Source of the DNA: Patescibacteria group bacterium
GTDB lineage: Bacteria; Patescibacteriota; JABMPQ01; JAHIRA01
Direction of reading: 5' to 3'
DNA: 5,160 nt
NCBI GenBank assembly: GCA_018818905.1
Contig: JAHIRA010000115.1
Location: forward strand, 1-5,160
Below the pieces are notes generated by a model that saw only the letters and a list, made by a program, of their open reading frames with translations, had not been told where the DNA came from and did not search any database. Both the position numbers and the translations under genes were made by a program. Below are positions 1 through 5,160 of this stretch, piece by piece (the first letter of the stretch is position 1; each line of letters opens with the position of its first letter).

Positions 1-1
1 C

Positions 2-430
2 GCCTATTTAGAAGAGAACACCAAGCAGAACGAGTTTTATACCGATTTAGCAGCTATTGATGCCTCACTAAGCCTTTATACCAATCGGAGTCGAATTGGC
101 TACTATTCTATGCTCGAGCAGCAGGAGTTCAAGGATTCTGTCCAAAACATCGGCTTTGCCAAAAGTATGGATAAATATCACATCAAGTATCTTATTCTAC
201 ACAAGAACGAAATAAACTATGGTGATTTCGTGAATATTTTTCTTACAGAAAACATCAATTCCGACCTAGGATCACGAACCCCCACTATACTTTCAGCCAT
301 CTCACAGGGAAATTCTGGAGACAAGAGTTTGGAAACAAAAAAAGAAGCTATAGAAAAGCTTCATCTTGAAGACAAATTTAAATTAGAAAAGAAAATTGGT
401 GATTATTATTTCTTCCGCTTCGTTAATTAA
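2..430 (+). CDS. C-terminal part of a probable GT-C (PMT/ArnT-like) membrane glycosyltransferase
   Basis: The frame is open from base 2 to a TAA at 428-430, giving 142 residues; the true start lies left of the window, so the Met at 110 is internal. No membrane segment is visible in this fragment. It begins with a segment reading as 'threat of detection' strand motifs typical of the soluble tail of PMT-like proteins: an Asn-Thr-Lys turn (residues 6-8), an Asp-Ala-x-Leu-x-Leu-Tyr-x-x-Arg stretch (20-29), and a Tyr-x-Ile-Lys-Tyr-Leu-Ile-Leu strand (59-66). Family members transfer a sugar from a polyprenyl-phosphate donor, using N-terminal membrane helices that are not seen here. The call therefore rests on a general resemblance of the tail only. 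Its convergent neighbours are glycan genes, which fits, and one of them could make a lipid-linked donor. It could instead be another O-antigen or YfhO-like membrane protein. Confidence 0.45.
   Translation, partial: AYLEENTKQNEFYTDLAAIDASLSLYTNRSRIGYYSMLEQQEFKDSVQNIGFAKSMDKYHIKYLILHKNEINYGDFVNIFLTENINSDLGSRTPTILSAISQGNSGDKSLETKKEAIEKLHLEDKFKLEKKIGDYYFFRFVN
337..362 (-). terminator. Candidate intrinsic terminator of the minus-strand glycan operon
   Basis: Read on the minus strand, GAAGCT (362-357) pairs perfectly with AGCTTC (349-344) around a 7-nt loop and is followed directly by seven T (343-337), then G and TTT. It starts 74 nt beyond the stop codon of the dehydrogenase gene, inside the coding sequence of the convergent gene. 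The stem is only 6 bp with three G-C pairs, and the T-tract is also a Lys-Lys codon run, so chance is possible. Confidence 0.45.
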
Positions 431-435
431 TGGAA

Positions 436-1503
436 TTATTCGTCCTTGTGTTCTAATGCTTTTCTAATAATAGAATGCATTGCTTGCACGTTTTTCAGAC
501 CATCCTCGCCCGAAATCCCTTCGGGTTTTTTGTTTGTTTCTATTGCCTTGATAAAGTCAGAAACCACTATGTCATGACCATATAGTAGATTCCCACTTAG
601 CATTTTAATTCCATTTGTAAATGTTCCAATCCAGTGCTGCCAGGTAAAGTGAAAGGAATTCGAAAGAACGTTCTTAGCAAGATGTAATTTATCATTGGGA
701 ATTGTGATCAAAATGTCTCTAAAAAAATCATATATAGCAAGTTTTTTTGATCCGGAGACTGTAAAAAACCATTCACATATTGGAGCATTGAAGTTAATAA
801 AAAGATTAGTAGGAATCTTTCCGGCCTTCAAATTGACTGAGAGAAGATCAGGTGTATTTACGTTTTTGTCCGGGTTAAAAAATGGAAAGACGTCAAGTAT
901 TCTTGTCGGTCCACCTACTTTTTCCAATAGATACAAAAAATGTGCCGCTTCATCATAAAAAAGACCAAGAGGAAGTTCATTGTACCAAGAAGGAAGTCGC
1001 CTTGTTCTGTTACTCATTTGCATTTCAGAAACTGATAAAACTTCACCAATTTCTCCTTTGGAAATTAGATCCTCCATCTTCAAAAAATTAGTGGCAAACT
1101 GAAAATTATGCATTACACAGAGCTGTTTACCATTTCTATTCGCCAGATCAATCAGCTCTGTTGCTTCATCGGAATGCATAACCATAGGTTTTTCCACTAG
1201 AACATGCCTACCAAGCTCAAGAGAAGCTTTGGCAGCAGAAAAATGATGCATTGGCGGTGTTCCTATCATAACAGCATCTATGTTCTTGGACCAATCAAGG
1301 TTTTTCAATTGTTCCTTGATCTCTTGCTTGTCATTCAATACAAATCGATTCTCAATTCTATGCTTGTTTGCGGTATTTTCAACATCCTTCTGGACCGTAC
1401 TAATAATGCCAGAAATCGTTATACCTGAGTTTTTTTTCACTGCCGGAATATGTCTTGAGTTTGTGATATTTCCAGCACCAATTAAGCAAAGTTTAATTGT
1501 CAT
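436..1503 (-). CDS. Gfo/Idh/MocA family NAD(P)-dependent sugar dehydrogenase
   Basis: This 355-residue protein is of normal length for the family, whose members oxidise or reduce sugars, often NDP-sugars, in the cytoplasm. The N-terminal Rossmann fold shows Gly-Ala-Gly-Asn-Ile (residues 9-13). The hallmark Glu-Lys-Pro is at 104-106, where the Lys is the usual catalytic residue. A second conserved region, Asp184-x-x-x-His188, fits the Asp/His pair of the C-terminal domain, and the C-terminal Ser-Gly-Glu-Asp-Gly-Leu (331-336) is also typical. The start overlaps the end of the upstream GT4 gene by 11 bp, with no clear Shine-Dalgarno site, which suggests translational coupling. As the last gene of a glycan operon it probably makes or modifies a sugar for the glycosyltransferases. 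The exact substrate cannot be read from sequence. The gene ends 5 bp from the convergent gene. Confidence 0.92.
   Translation of the reverse strand: MTIKLCLIGAGNITNSRHIPAVKKNSGITISGIISTVQKDVENTANKHRIENRFVLNDKQEIKEQLKNLDWSKNIDAVMIGTPPMHHFSAAKASLELGRHVLVEKPMVMHSDEATELIDLANRNGKQLCVMHNFQFATNFLKMEDLISKGEIGEVLSVSEMQMSNRTRRLPSWYNELPLGLFYDEAAHFLYLLEKVGGPTRILDVFPFFNPDKNVNTPDLLSVNLKAGKIPTNLFINFNAPICEWFFTVSGSKKLAIYDFFRDILITIPNDKLHLAKNVLSNSFHFTWQHWIGTFTNGIKMLSGNLLYGHDIVVSDFIKAIETNKKPEGISGEDGLKNVQAMHSIIRKALEHKDE
509..531 (+). terminator. Intrinsic terminator for the left-edge plus-strand gene
   Basis: CCCGAA (509-514) and TTCGGG (520-525) form a perfect 6-bp stem with a 5-nt loop, extendable by a G-U pair, followed by TTTTTT (526-531) and then GTTTGTTT. 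This is a classic rho-independent terminator on the plus strand. It lies 79 nt after the stop codon at 430, inside the 3' coding region of the convergent dehydrogenase gene, where it encodes the Lys-Lys-Pro-Glu-Gly-Ile-Ser-Gly segment. The minus strand has no T-tract after the hairpin, so it should act in one direction only. Confidence 0.65.
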
Positions 1504-2650
1504 ATTGTTTTGTTATGTCGTTAACTTCTTTGAGAACCTGTTTTGCCGTTTGGTCCCAATTAAAGTGTGTCAAAACTCTTTCATGTAAGTTTTGAGCAAT
1601 CTTATTTCGATATGTCTTGTTTTCAATCAGATACTTCATAGCTTTTACAAGTTCTTCTTGACTATTTGGATTGATAATGATTCCGTAATTACTATCAATA
1701 ATAACCTCTTTGGCACCACCCATGGGAGTTGAAATAACTGCGCACTCATTTAATCCTGATTCCAACAAAATTGTAGAGAGACCTTCCGGATACACAGAAG
1801 GTTGGACAACTATATCAGACGCTGCCAGAATATTCATGACCCGGCTATGATTTACACCGCCAAGCAACCTTATGTTTTTATCCTTGCCGTATTTATCTGA
1901 TATTTCTGGCAAAAGTGGACCATCGCCCATAACTAGAAGAAATACATTTTCTTCTTCTTTTATTAATTCAGCAAACGACTCCAGAAGAGAAGTAATACCT
2001 TTTTCACGAATTAAGCGTCCGGCAAAAGAAATTATAACCTTGTTCCTTGGAATGTTGTATTTTTTTCTGATATCTATATCTTTGTTACCAACGTCTTCCT
2101 GATTAACTCCATTATAGAAAACTCCGTCCGCCACGATACCAAAATTACGAAGCCATTCGTTGCATTTCTTTGACACTCCGTAGAAAGCAGCCGCCCTTTT
2201 CTTTACGAATAGACTAACAAGATGTTCATATTGTCTAAAGCAGAAATCAACCACTCTGTTTCCTTGAGTGAGGTAACCCGAGCCATGCTCAATGACAATC
2301 GCTGGCTTGCGCGACTTTTTTGCGATCCGAGCACCAATCAAGGTTGTTAAAAAAAATCTAGTGTGAAGTATGTAAATATCAGATTTTTCGTCAATCACTT
2401 TTTTTCTAATAGCGAAATACTTCTTGCAAAACTTTGGAATAGGAAATCTGTCCCGAAGAAATTTCGTGACTGGGAGTCTATACACCTTAACACCATCTAT
2501 AGTTTCTGTATCAGGTAGCGAGCTATGATTTGATGTTACTATAATAATTTCAGCTCCAAGTTGTTTTAGTTTTTTTGAAAGATTCCCGATATAGCTTTCA
2601 AGACCACCTATGTGAGGGAGATAATAGCCCGTAAACATACATATTTTCAT
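1493..2650 (-). CDS. Glycosyltransferase family 4 (GT-B fold) protein
   Basis: This 385-residue cytoplasmic or membrane-associated enzyme has the full length of retaining GT4 transferases, which move a sugar from an NDP-sugar to a growing glycan or lipid carrier. The N-terminal acceptor domain carries Pro-His-x-Gly-Gly-Leu-Glu (12-18). The interdomain region has Tyr-Asn-Gly-Val-Asn (179-183). The C-terminal nucleotide-sugar domain shows Phe-Ala-Gly-Arg-Leu-x-x-x-Lys-Gly (209-218), Gly-Asp-Gly-Pro-Leu (242-246), and the E-x7-E motif with Glu289 and Glu297 in Tyr-Pro-Glu-Gly-Leu-Ser. Gly311-Gly312-x-x-Glu315 follows. It is the third gene of the operon, 33 bp after the DUF2304 gene, and its end overlaps the dehydrogenase start by 11 bp. 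A weak purine-rich GGAAAAAG precedes the ATG. Sugar donor and acceptor cannot be told from the sequence. Confidence 0.94.
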   Translation of the reverse strand: MKICMFTGYYLPHIGGLESYIGNLSKKLKQLGAEIIIVTSNHSSLPDTETIDGVKVYRLPVTKFLRDRFPIPKFCKKYFAIRKKVIDEKSDIYILHTRFFLTTLIGARIAKKSRKPAIVIEHGSGYLTQGNRVVDFCFRQYEHLVSLFVKKRAAAFYGVSKKCNEWLRNFGIVADGVFYNGVNQEDVGNKDIDIRKKYNIPRNKVIISFAGRLIREKGITSLLESFAELIKEEENVFLLVMGDGPLLPEISDKYGKDKNIRLLGGVNHSRVMNILAASDIVVQPSVYPEGLSTILLESGLNECAVISTPMGGAKEVIIDSNYGIIINPNSQEELVKAMKYLIENKTYRNKIAQNLHERVLTHFNWDQTAKQVLKEVNDITKQYDN

Positions 2651-2683
2651 ACTTTTTCCATTATTGCTTCAGAGTAATAACAC

Positions 2684-3037
2684 TCAAGCACAAAAAGAAT
2701 TTTCATTTTTTTGAGCTTTTTTGATAGCCAGACTCTCAACCAAATCGTTTAGTTTGTTTTTCAGCTTATTGACTCTCACAAATAGATAGAAAGTAACTGC
2801 GAGCAAAAAGACTATACCCAAAACAACAATAAGATCTAGAGCACGAGCAATCTGAAACTGATCCAAGAAATCACTGATTTTTCCGGGTATCAAAACGACG
2901 ATAATTATTGAAGTCCAAACTAGCCCCCAGAACACAGATTGATTGGTGGTAATTTCTTTTCTTTTGAATTTAATAAAAGTATAGTACCCCATGAAAAGAG
3001 CAAAGAAAATACCAATAATTGCGATACCGTTAATCAT
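2684..3037 (-). CDS. DUF2304 family small membrane protein
   Basis: This 117-residue protein has three likely membrane helices, at about 3-22, 36-52 and 66-88. A short amphipathic, Lys- and Leu-rich segment follows (about 89-105) and could form a coiled coil, ending in a polar tail. Size, helix layout and the charged Lys-Phe-Lys-Arg-Lys loop after helix 1 match DUF2304 (PF10066), a family of unknown function often encoded next to GT2 enzymes. Here it overlaps the upstream GT2 gene by 8 bp in the sequence ATGATTAA, where the GT2 stop codon lies inside its first codons, so coupled translation is likely. The inference is that it anchors or partners the soluble GT2 enzyme at the membrane, or helps handle its lipid-linked product. 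No catalytic motif is visible. Confidence 0.85.
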   Translation of the reverse strand: MINGIAIIGIFFALFMGYYTFIKFKRKEITTNQSVFWGLVWTSIIIVVLIPGKISDFLDQFQIARALDLIVVLGIVFLLAVTFYLFVRVNKLKNKLNDLVESLAIKKAQKNENSFCA

Positions 3038-3704
3038 AAACTCTAAGCTTAATTATGTTAAAAAAGATTTTGATTCCGTCAATGAAGGTTGTCCCTTTAT
3101 AACTATCGTGATAAATGGTGGCTATTGGCAATTCTCTGACTTTTAGTTTATTTTTCTCTGCCCTGATTAGCATTTCTGTTTCAACAAAATAATCATTACT
3201 TTTCCAGATAAGCTTGGAGGCATTGGTGATCTCAAAAGCGCGATATCCTGATTGCGTATCCTCAACATGACTGCCAAACAAGAGTTGAATCAATCTGGAC
3301 AAAAATAAATTTCCTGACCTCATGGAAAATGGCATGTTCCCGTCTTTTTTTCTAGCCCCTATTGCCAGCTCTGTACCTTCGTTGAGCTTGGCGAGAAACC
3401 GTGGTATTTCTTGTGGATTGTGTTGTCCGTCTGCATCAAGAAGAACGACGCGGGTAGCGCCTAGCTTGGCAGCAAAACGCACCCCCGTTCTTAGTGCCGC
3501 CCCTTTACCCATATTTATCGGGTGACGCAAATAATAGAGTCTCCCCTGATACTCATTTTCTAGAACATCTTCTGTTTTATCCTTTGATCCATCATCAACT
3601 AGAACAACGCTCGAAACGTGTTTGAGTGTCTCCTCAATGACCTTGTTAATAGTCTTATCCTCGTTGTATGAAGGAATGACGGCAACAGTGTTATTTTCCA
3701 TCAT
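3030..3704 (-). CDS. GT2 glycosyltransferase, polyprenyl-phosphate-sugar synthase (DPM1)-like
   Basis: This 224-residue GT-A fold enzyme is of the dolichyl/polyprenyl-phosphate mannose (or glucose) synthase type, which transfers a sugar from an NDP-sugar to a lipid phosphate on the cytoplasmic membrane face. Seen motifs are Ile-Pro-x-Tyr-Asn-Glu (10-15), Asp-Asp-Gly-Ser (37-40), Asn-Met-Gly-Lys-Gly (64-68), the metal-binding Asp90-Ala-Asp92-Gly-Gln, and Gln-Ser-Gly-Tyr-Arg-Ala-Phe (151-157). There are no C-terminal membrane helices, unlike longer relatives, so the overlapping DUF2304 gene may supply membrane contact. An in-frame TAG at 3713-3711 limits the start to ATG 3704 or the adjacent ATG 3701. 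No well-placed Shine-Dalgarno site is present: AAAGAGG at 3727-3721 is 16 nt away. It is the first gene of the operon. Confidence 0.93.
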   Translation of the reverse strand: MMENNTVAVIPSYNEDKTINKVIEETLKHVSSVVLVDDGSKDKTEDVLENEYQGRLYYLRHPINMGKGAALRTGVRFAAKLGATRVVLLDADGQHNPQEIPRFLAKLNEGTELAIGARKKDGNMPFSMRSGNLFLSRLIQLLFGSHVEDTQSGYRAFEITNASKLIWKSNDYFVETEMLIRAEKNKLKVRELPIATIYHDSYKGTTFIDGIKIFFNIIKLRVYD

Positions 3705-3727
3705 GCAAAGCTAAATACTACCTCTTT

Positions 3728-3756
3728 ATGATAGATGAAAAGATGTTTTTTGGCTA
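3728..3756 (-). promoter_or_regulatory. Candidate sigma70-type promoter of the glycan operon
   Basis: On the minus strand TAGCCA (3756-3751, four of six matches to the -35 consensus) and TATCAT (3733-3728, five of six to the -10) are separated by 17 nt. Transcription would start near 3721, leaving a leader of about 17 nt before ATG 3704. That start would cut off the AAAGAGG at 3727-3721, so the site is uncertain. Confidence 0.3.
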
Positions 3757-3776
3757 GGATTAATAGCTAAATGACC

Positions 3777-3804
3777 TTGCCAAATTGCCGTTTTCTGGTA
3801 TAAT
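3777..3804 (+). promoter_or_regulatory. Extended -10 sigma70-type promoter of the lipoprotein gene
   Basis: TTGCCA (3777-3782) is a good -35 hexamer, spaced 16 nt from a perfect TATAAT (3799-3804). TG at 3796-3797 adds an extended -10 element. The predicted start is near 3811, giving a leader of about 54 nt that contains a small hairpin and a strong ribosome binding site. It is the best promoter match seen in the window, pointing to substantial basal expression of the lipoprotein. Confidence 0.75.
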
Positions 3805-3830
3805 CGCGACAGAAACGAACACTGAAAAAC

Positions 3831-3845
3831 AGCCATTTTTTGGCT
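3831..3845 (+). promoter_or_regulatory. Small inverted repeat in the lipoprotein leader
   Basis: AGCCA (3831-3835) and TGGCT (3841-3845) form a perfect 5-bp stem around TTTTT, ending 5 nt before the Shine-Dalgarno site. There is no T-tract after it on the plus strand. It could protect the mRNA end or be a short operator half-site pair; chance is possible for so short a stem. Confidence 0.3.
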
Positions 3846-3850
3846 CAAAC

Positions 3851-3856
3851 AGGAGG
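3851..3856 (+). promoter_or_regulatory. Strong Shine-Dalgarno site of the lipoprotein gene
   Basis: AGGAGG is a full match to the anti-Shine-Dalgarno core and lies 8 nt before ATG 3865. It fixes the start codon of the long plus-strand gene and contrasts with the weak sites of the minus-strand operon. Confidence 0.9.
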
Positions 3857-3864
3857 AAAACCAG

Positions 3865-5160
3865 ATGAAAACACATAAACTCACCACCATTTATTTTGCC
3901 CTTACTCTCCTTTTTGCTCTTCTGAGCAACTGTGCCCCAGCACTTCAGGGAACTCCTTGCGGAGATCTCCACTGTATTGAAGGACATACCTGCATCAAAG
4001 GTAAATGTGTCCCCAAAGAACAAGAGACACCCACAGAAAGGGAACTTGAAGAGCCAGAAGGTAGTCAGGAAGAAATTCTTGCAGAAGTCGCTGAAGATGC
4101 TTCAACGGAAACTCCCAGTGACCTGTGTCCAGAAGAAGTCGCTATTGATAGTGGCGAGGAATCCAGCCCTGATGAGATACTTGTAGAGAGCGAATCTTCT
4201 TCAGAAGAAACTCACGAGGAGAGCACAACGGAAACTTCTGGGGAGCAGAGCGACAACGATATCGACCCCTGTCCCATCAAGCAAAGAATCTGCTACACAG
4301 GACCAGCCAACACGCGTCTTAGAGGTCTTTGTAGAGATGGAAATCAAACCTGCACTGCAGGAATTTGGTCCCAATGCATCGATGAAGTCCTGCCAAAAAC
4401 CGAAATATGTGACGACAAGGATAACGACTGTGATGGGCAGGCCGACCAAGGGATCAAGTGCAACTGCAAAGCCTCGGAAACAAGAGCGTGCGGCTCTTCA
4501 GACAAGGGTGTTTGCAAATTTGGCACTCAATCTTGTCAAGATGGAGAGTGGCAAGATTGCGTTGGTTCTATTGAGCCAATTGTCGAAAAGTGCGATGGAC
4601 AGGACAATGATTGTGATGGGCAGGTTGATGAGGAGCTTGGAAGTACTACTTGTGGAGTCGGGGCATGCAAAACAACAATCAACAACTGCTCAAATGGTAA
4701 GCCTGTCAACTGTGCACCCGATCTGAGCAAGAAGAAATTAGAAACCTGCAACTCTATTGATGACGATTGTGACGGGCAGGTTGATGAAGAGATACCAAAA
4801 GTCTCTTGCGGCAAGGGTGTGTGCAAACAAACAGTTTCAGGATGCGAGAAGGGAGTTGTTCCGAGCTGTACCCCAAAGAAAAGTCGCGGTGTCGAGCTTT
4901 GCTCAAAACCGCCCGACGATAATAATTGTGACGGGCAAGACAATAACGACTGCGACAAAACTCGCCTCGCGCTGTTTCCTCACCCCTCAGTATCTCATGT
5001 TACTGATTTCTCTGCCAATGGACACGAAGGCGCACTCAGAGGAACGGCTACAGTAAATACAACCAACTTTGTGACCTATGCGAGTGTGAATACTGCTGGA
5101 GGATACATTGAAGTGAAAAATGAAATCAACTTACCATCACTCCCGCAGCTGTCCAAGGGA
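3865..5160 (+). CDS. Cys-rich MopE-repeat surface lipoprotein with LamG-like domain, N-terminal part
   Basis: The frame is open from ATG 3865 to the window end (432 residues, no stop). Residues 1-22 are a lipoprotein signal peptide: Lys2 and Lys5, a hydrophobic core at 8-20, and Leu20-Ser-Asn-Cys23 as lipobox, with an unusual Asn at -1. Ala at +2 would allow outer-membrane sorting. Then come a four-Cys head (32-48), a stalk (51-135) with 32 Asp/Glu and only two Lys/Arg, and four six-Cys units (143-364), each ending in a MopE-like Asp-rich motif (PF11617 type, probable Ca or other metal binding). From about 368 the Asp-Phe-Ser-Ala-Asn-Gly-His-Glu-Gly-Ala-Leu pattern (381-391) marks the start of a LamG/concanavalin-like jelly roll, which often binds glycans. 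The 34 cysteines imply an oxidising, extracytoplasmic location. A role in adhesion or surface binding is inferred; the exact ligand is unknown. Confidence 0.9.
   Translation, partial: MKTHKLTTIYFALTLLFALLSNCAPALQGTPCGDLHCIEGHTCIKGKCVPKEQETPTERELEEPEGSQEEILAEVAEDASTETPSDLCPEEVAIDSGEESSPDEILVESESSSEETHEESTTETSGEQSDNDIDPCPIKQRICYTGPANTRLRGLCRDGNQTCTAGIWSQCIDEVLPKTEICDDKDNDCDGQADQGIKCNCKASETRACGSSDKGVCKFGTQSCQDGEWQDCVGSIEPIVEKCDGQDNDCDGQVDEELGSTTCGVGACKTTINNCSNGKPVNCAPDLSKKKLETCNSIDDDCDGQVDEEIPKVSCGKGVCKQTVSGCEKGVVPSCTPKKSRGVELCSKPPDDNNCDGQDNNDCDKTRLALFPHPSVSHVTDFSANGHEGALRGTATVNTTNFVTYASVNTAGGYIEVKNEINLPSLPQLSKG
4291..4956 (+). repeat. Four tandem six-cysteine units with MopE-like motifs (protein-level repeat)
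   Basis: Cys positions are 143-156-163-171-182-189, 209-217-224-232-243-250, 263-268-275-283-295-302 and 315-320-327-335-346-355. Gaps are 13, 8, 5 and 5 for the first pair, then constant 7 and 8, then 11 or 12, then 7, 7, 7 and 9. Each unit ends in Cys-Asp-Gly-Gln. At DNA level this is TGTGAtGGGCAG or a one- or two-base variant at 4429, 4612, 4768 and 4927; elsewhere the units have diverged. Unit four has a two-residue insertion (Lys-Pro-Pro region) and a second Asp-rich Cys-Asp (363-364). Confidence 0.85.

Noticed and set aside
695..2102. Plus-strand open frames at 695-958, 882-1091, 1204-1428, 1280-1588 and 1872-2102
   Set aside because: They are antisense to well-recognised dehydrogenase and GT4 genes, with no recognisable motifs or start signals.
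3322..3525. Plus-strand open frame opposite the GT2 gene
   Set aside because: It overlaps the conserved GT2 catalytic region on the other strand and shows no family features.
3820..3845. Minus-strand terminator formed by the leader hairpin and the following TTTTT
   Set aside because: The 5-bp stem with a following GTTTTT could act on the minus strand, but no minus-strand gene arrives from the right in the visible sequence.
3705..3864. Assembly join between two unrelated genomes
   Set aside because: GC looks higher in parts of the lipoprotein gene (28 of 60 at 4381-4440 against 19 of 60 at 2041-2100), but 1801-1860 in GT4 also has 28 of 60, so composition gives no clear break.
4408..4956. 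Copper binding, as in the methanotroph MopE protein
   Set aside because: The repeat family is named after MopE, but the Asp-rich pattern alone fits calcium or other metals; no copper site can be identified here.
4408..4956. True EF-hand or thrombospondin type 3 repeats
   Set aside because: The Asp spacing is similar but the fixed Cys pairs and Cys-Asp-Gly-Gln ending match MopE-type repeats better, and flanking EF-hand helices are missing.
3760..4958. Minus-strand open frames at 3760-4023, 4201-4449, 4344-4526 and 4536-4958
   Set aside because: They are antisense shadows of the lipoprotein gene. Their Ser/Pro/Cys-rich repeats are the complement of the Asp/Gly/Gln repeats, and one crosses the lipoprotein promoter.
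3932..5056. Plus-strand open frames at 3932-4186, 4337-4726 and 4757-5056
   Set aside because: They lie in other frames inside the long lipoprotein gene, have no Shine-Dalgarno sites, and show no domain; the main frame has the signal peptide and repeated Cys/Asp motifs.
1..5160. tRNA, rRNA, CRISPR, insertion sequence or riboswitch
   Set aside because: No cloverleaf, spaced identical repeats, transposase motif, terminal inverted repeat or long structured leader was seen on either strand.

Overview
The window is bacterial DNA, low to moderate in GC, densely coding, and split into two transcriptional directions. The organism cannot be named from it. A lipoprotein signal peptide and strings of MopE-type repeats (C-x6-C-D-G-Q-V-D-E) joined to the start of a LamG-like domain are most familiar from myxobacteria-like, diderm predatory or surface-active bacteria (Myxococcota and relatives). 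The glycosylation genes are of types found in many phyla, including candidate phyla, so the assignment is tentative.

Left edge (1-430, + strand): the C-terminal 142 residues of a larger protein. It resembles the soluble tail of a multi-membrane-span GT-C/PMT-type glycosyltransferase. It meets the next gene tail to tail with only 5 bp between stop codons. Each of these convergent genes has a hairpin plus T-tract lying inside the coding sequence of the other.

Middle (3704 down to 436, - strand): a tightly packed four-gene glycan operon in the order GT2 polyprenyl-phosphate-sugar-synthase-like protein, DUF2304 small membrane protein, GT4 glycosyltransferase, Gfo/Idh/MocA sugar dehydrogenase. 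Two of the three junctions overlap (8 and 11 bp) and the third gap is 33 bp. A reasonable inference is that GT2 loads a sugar on a polyprenyl phosphate at the membrane with DUF2304 as its partner, GT4 adds a sugar from an NDP-sugar to a glycan, and the dehydrogenase makes or modifies a nucleotide sugar. If the left-edge protein is a GT-C enzyme, it could use the lipid-linked sugar.

Right side (3865 to the window end, + strand): a long gene running off the edge, expressed from a strong-looking extended -10 promoter and a perfect Shine-Dalgarno site. It encodes a secreted lipoprotein with a short Cys-rich head, an acidic stalk of about 85 residues, four tandem six-cysteine units each ending in a MopE-like Asp-rich motif, and the beginning of a probable LamG/concanavalin-like domain. 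The regular cysteine spacing of this array is the most interesting feature of the window. The 160-bp divergent region between the two transcription units holds both candidate promoters and short repeats. No RNA genes, mobile elements or CRISPR arrays were seen.
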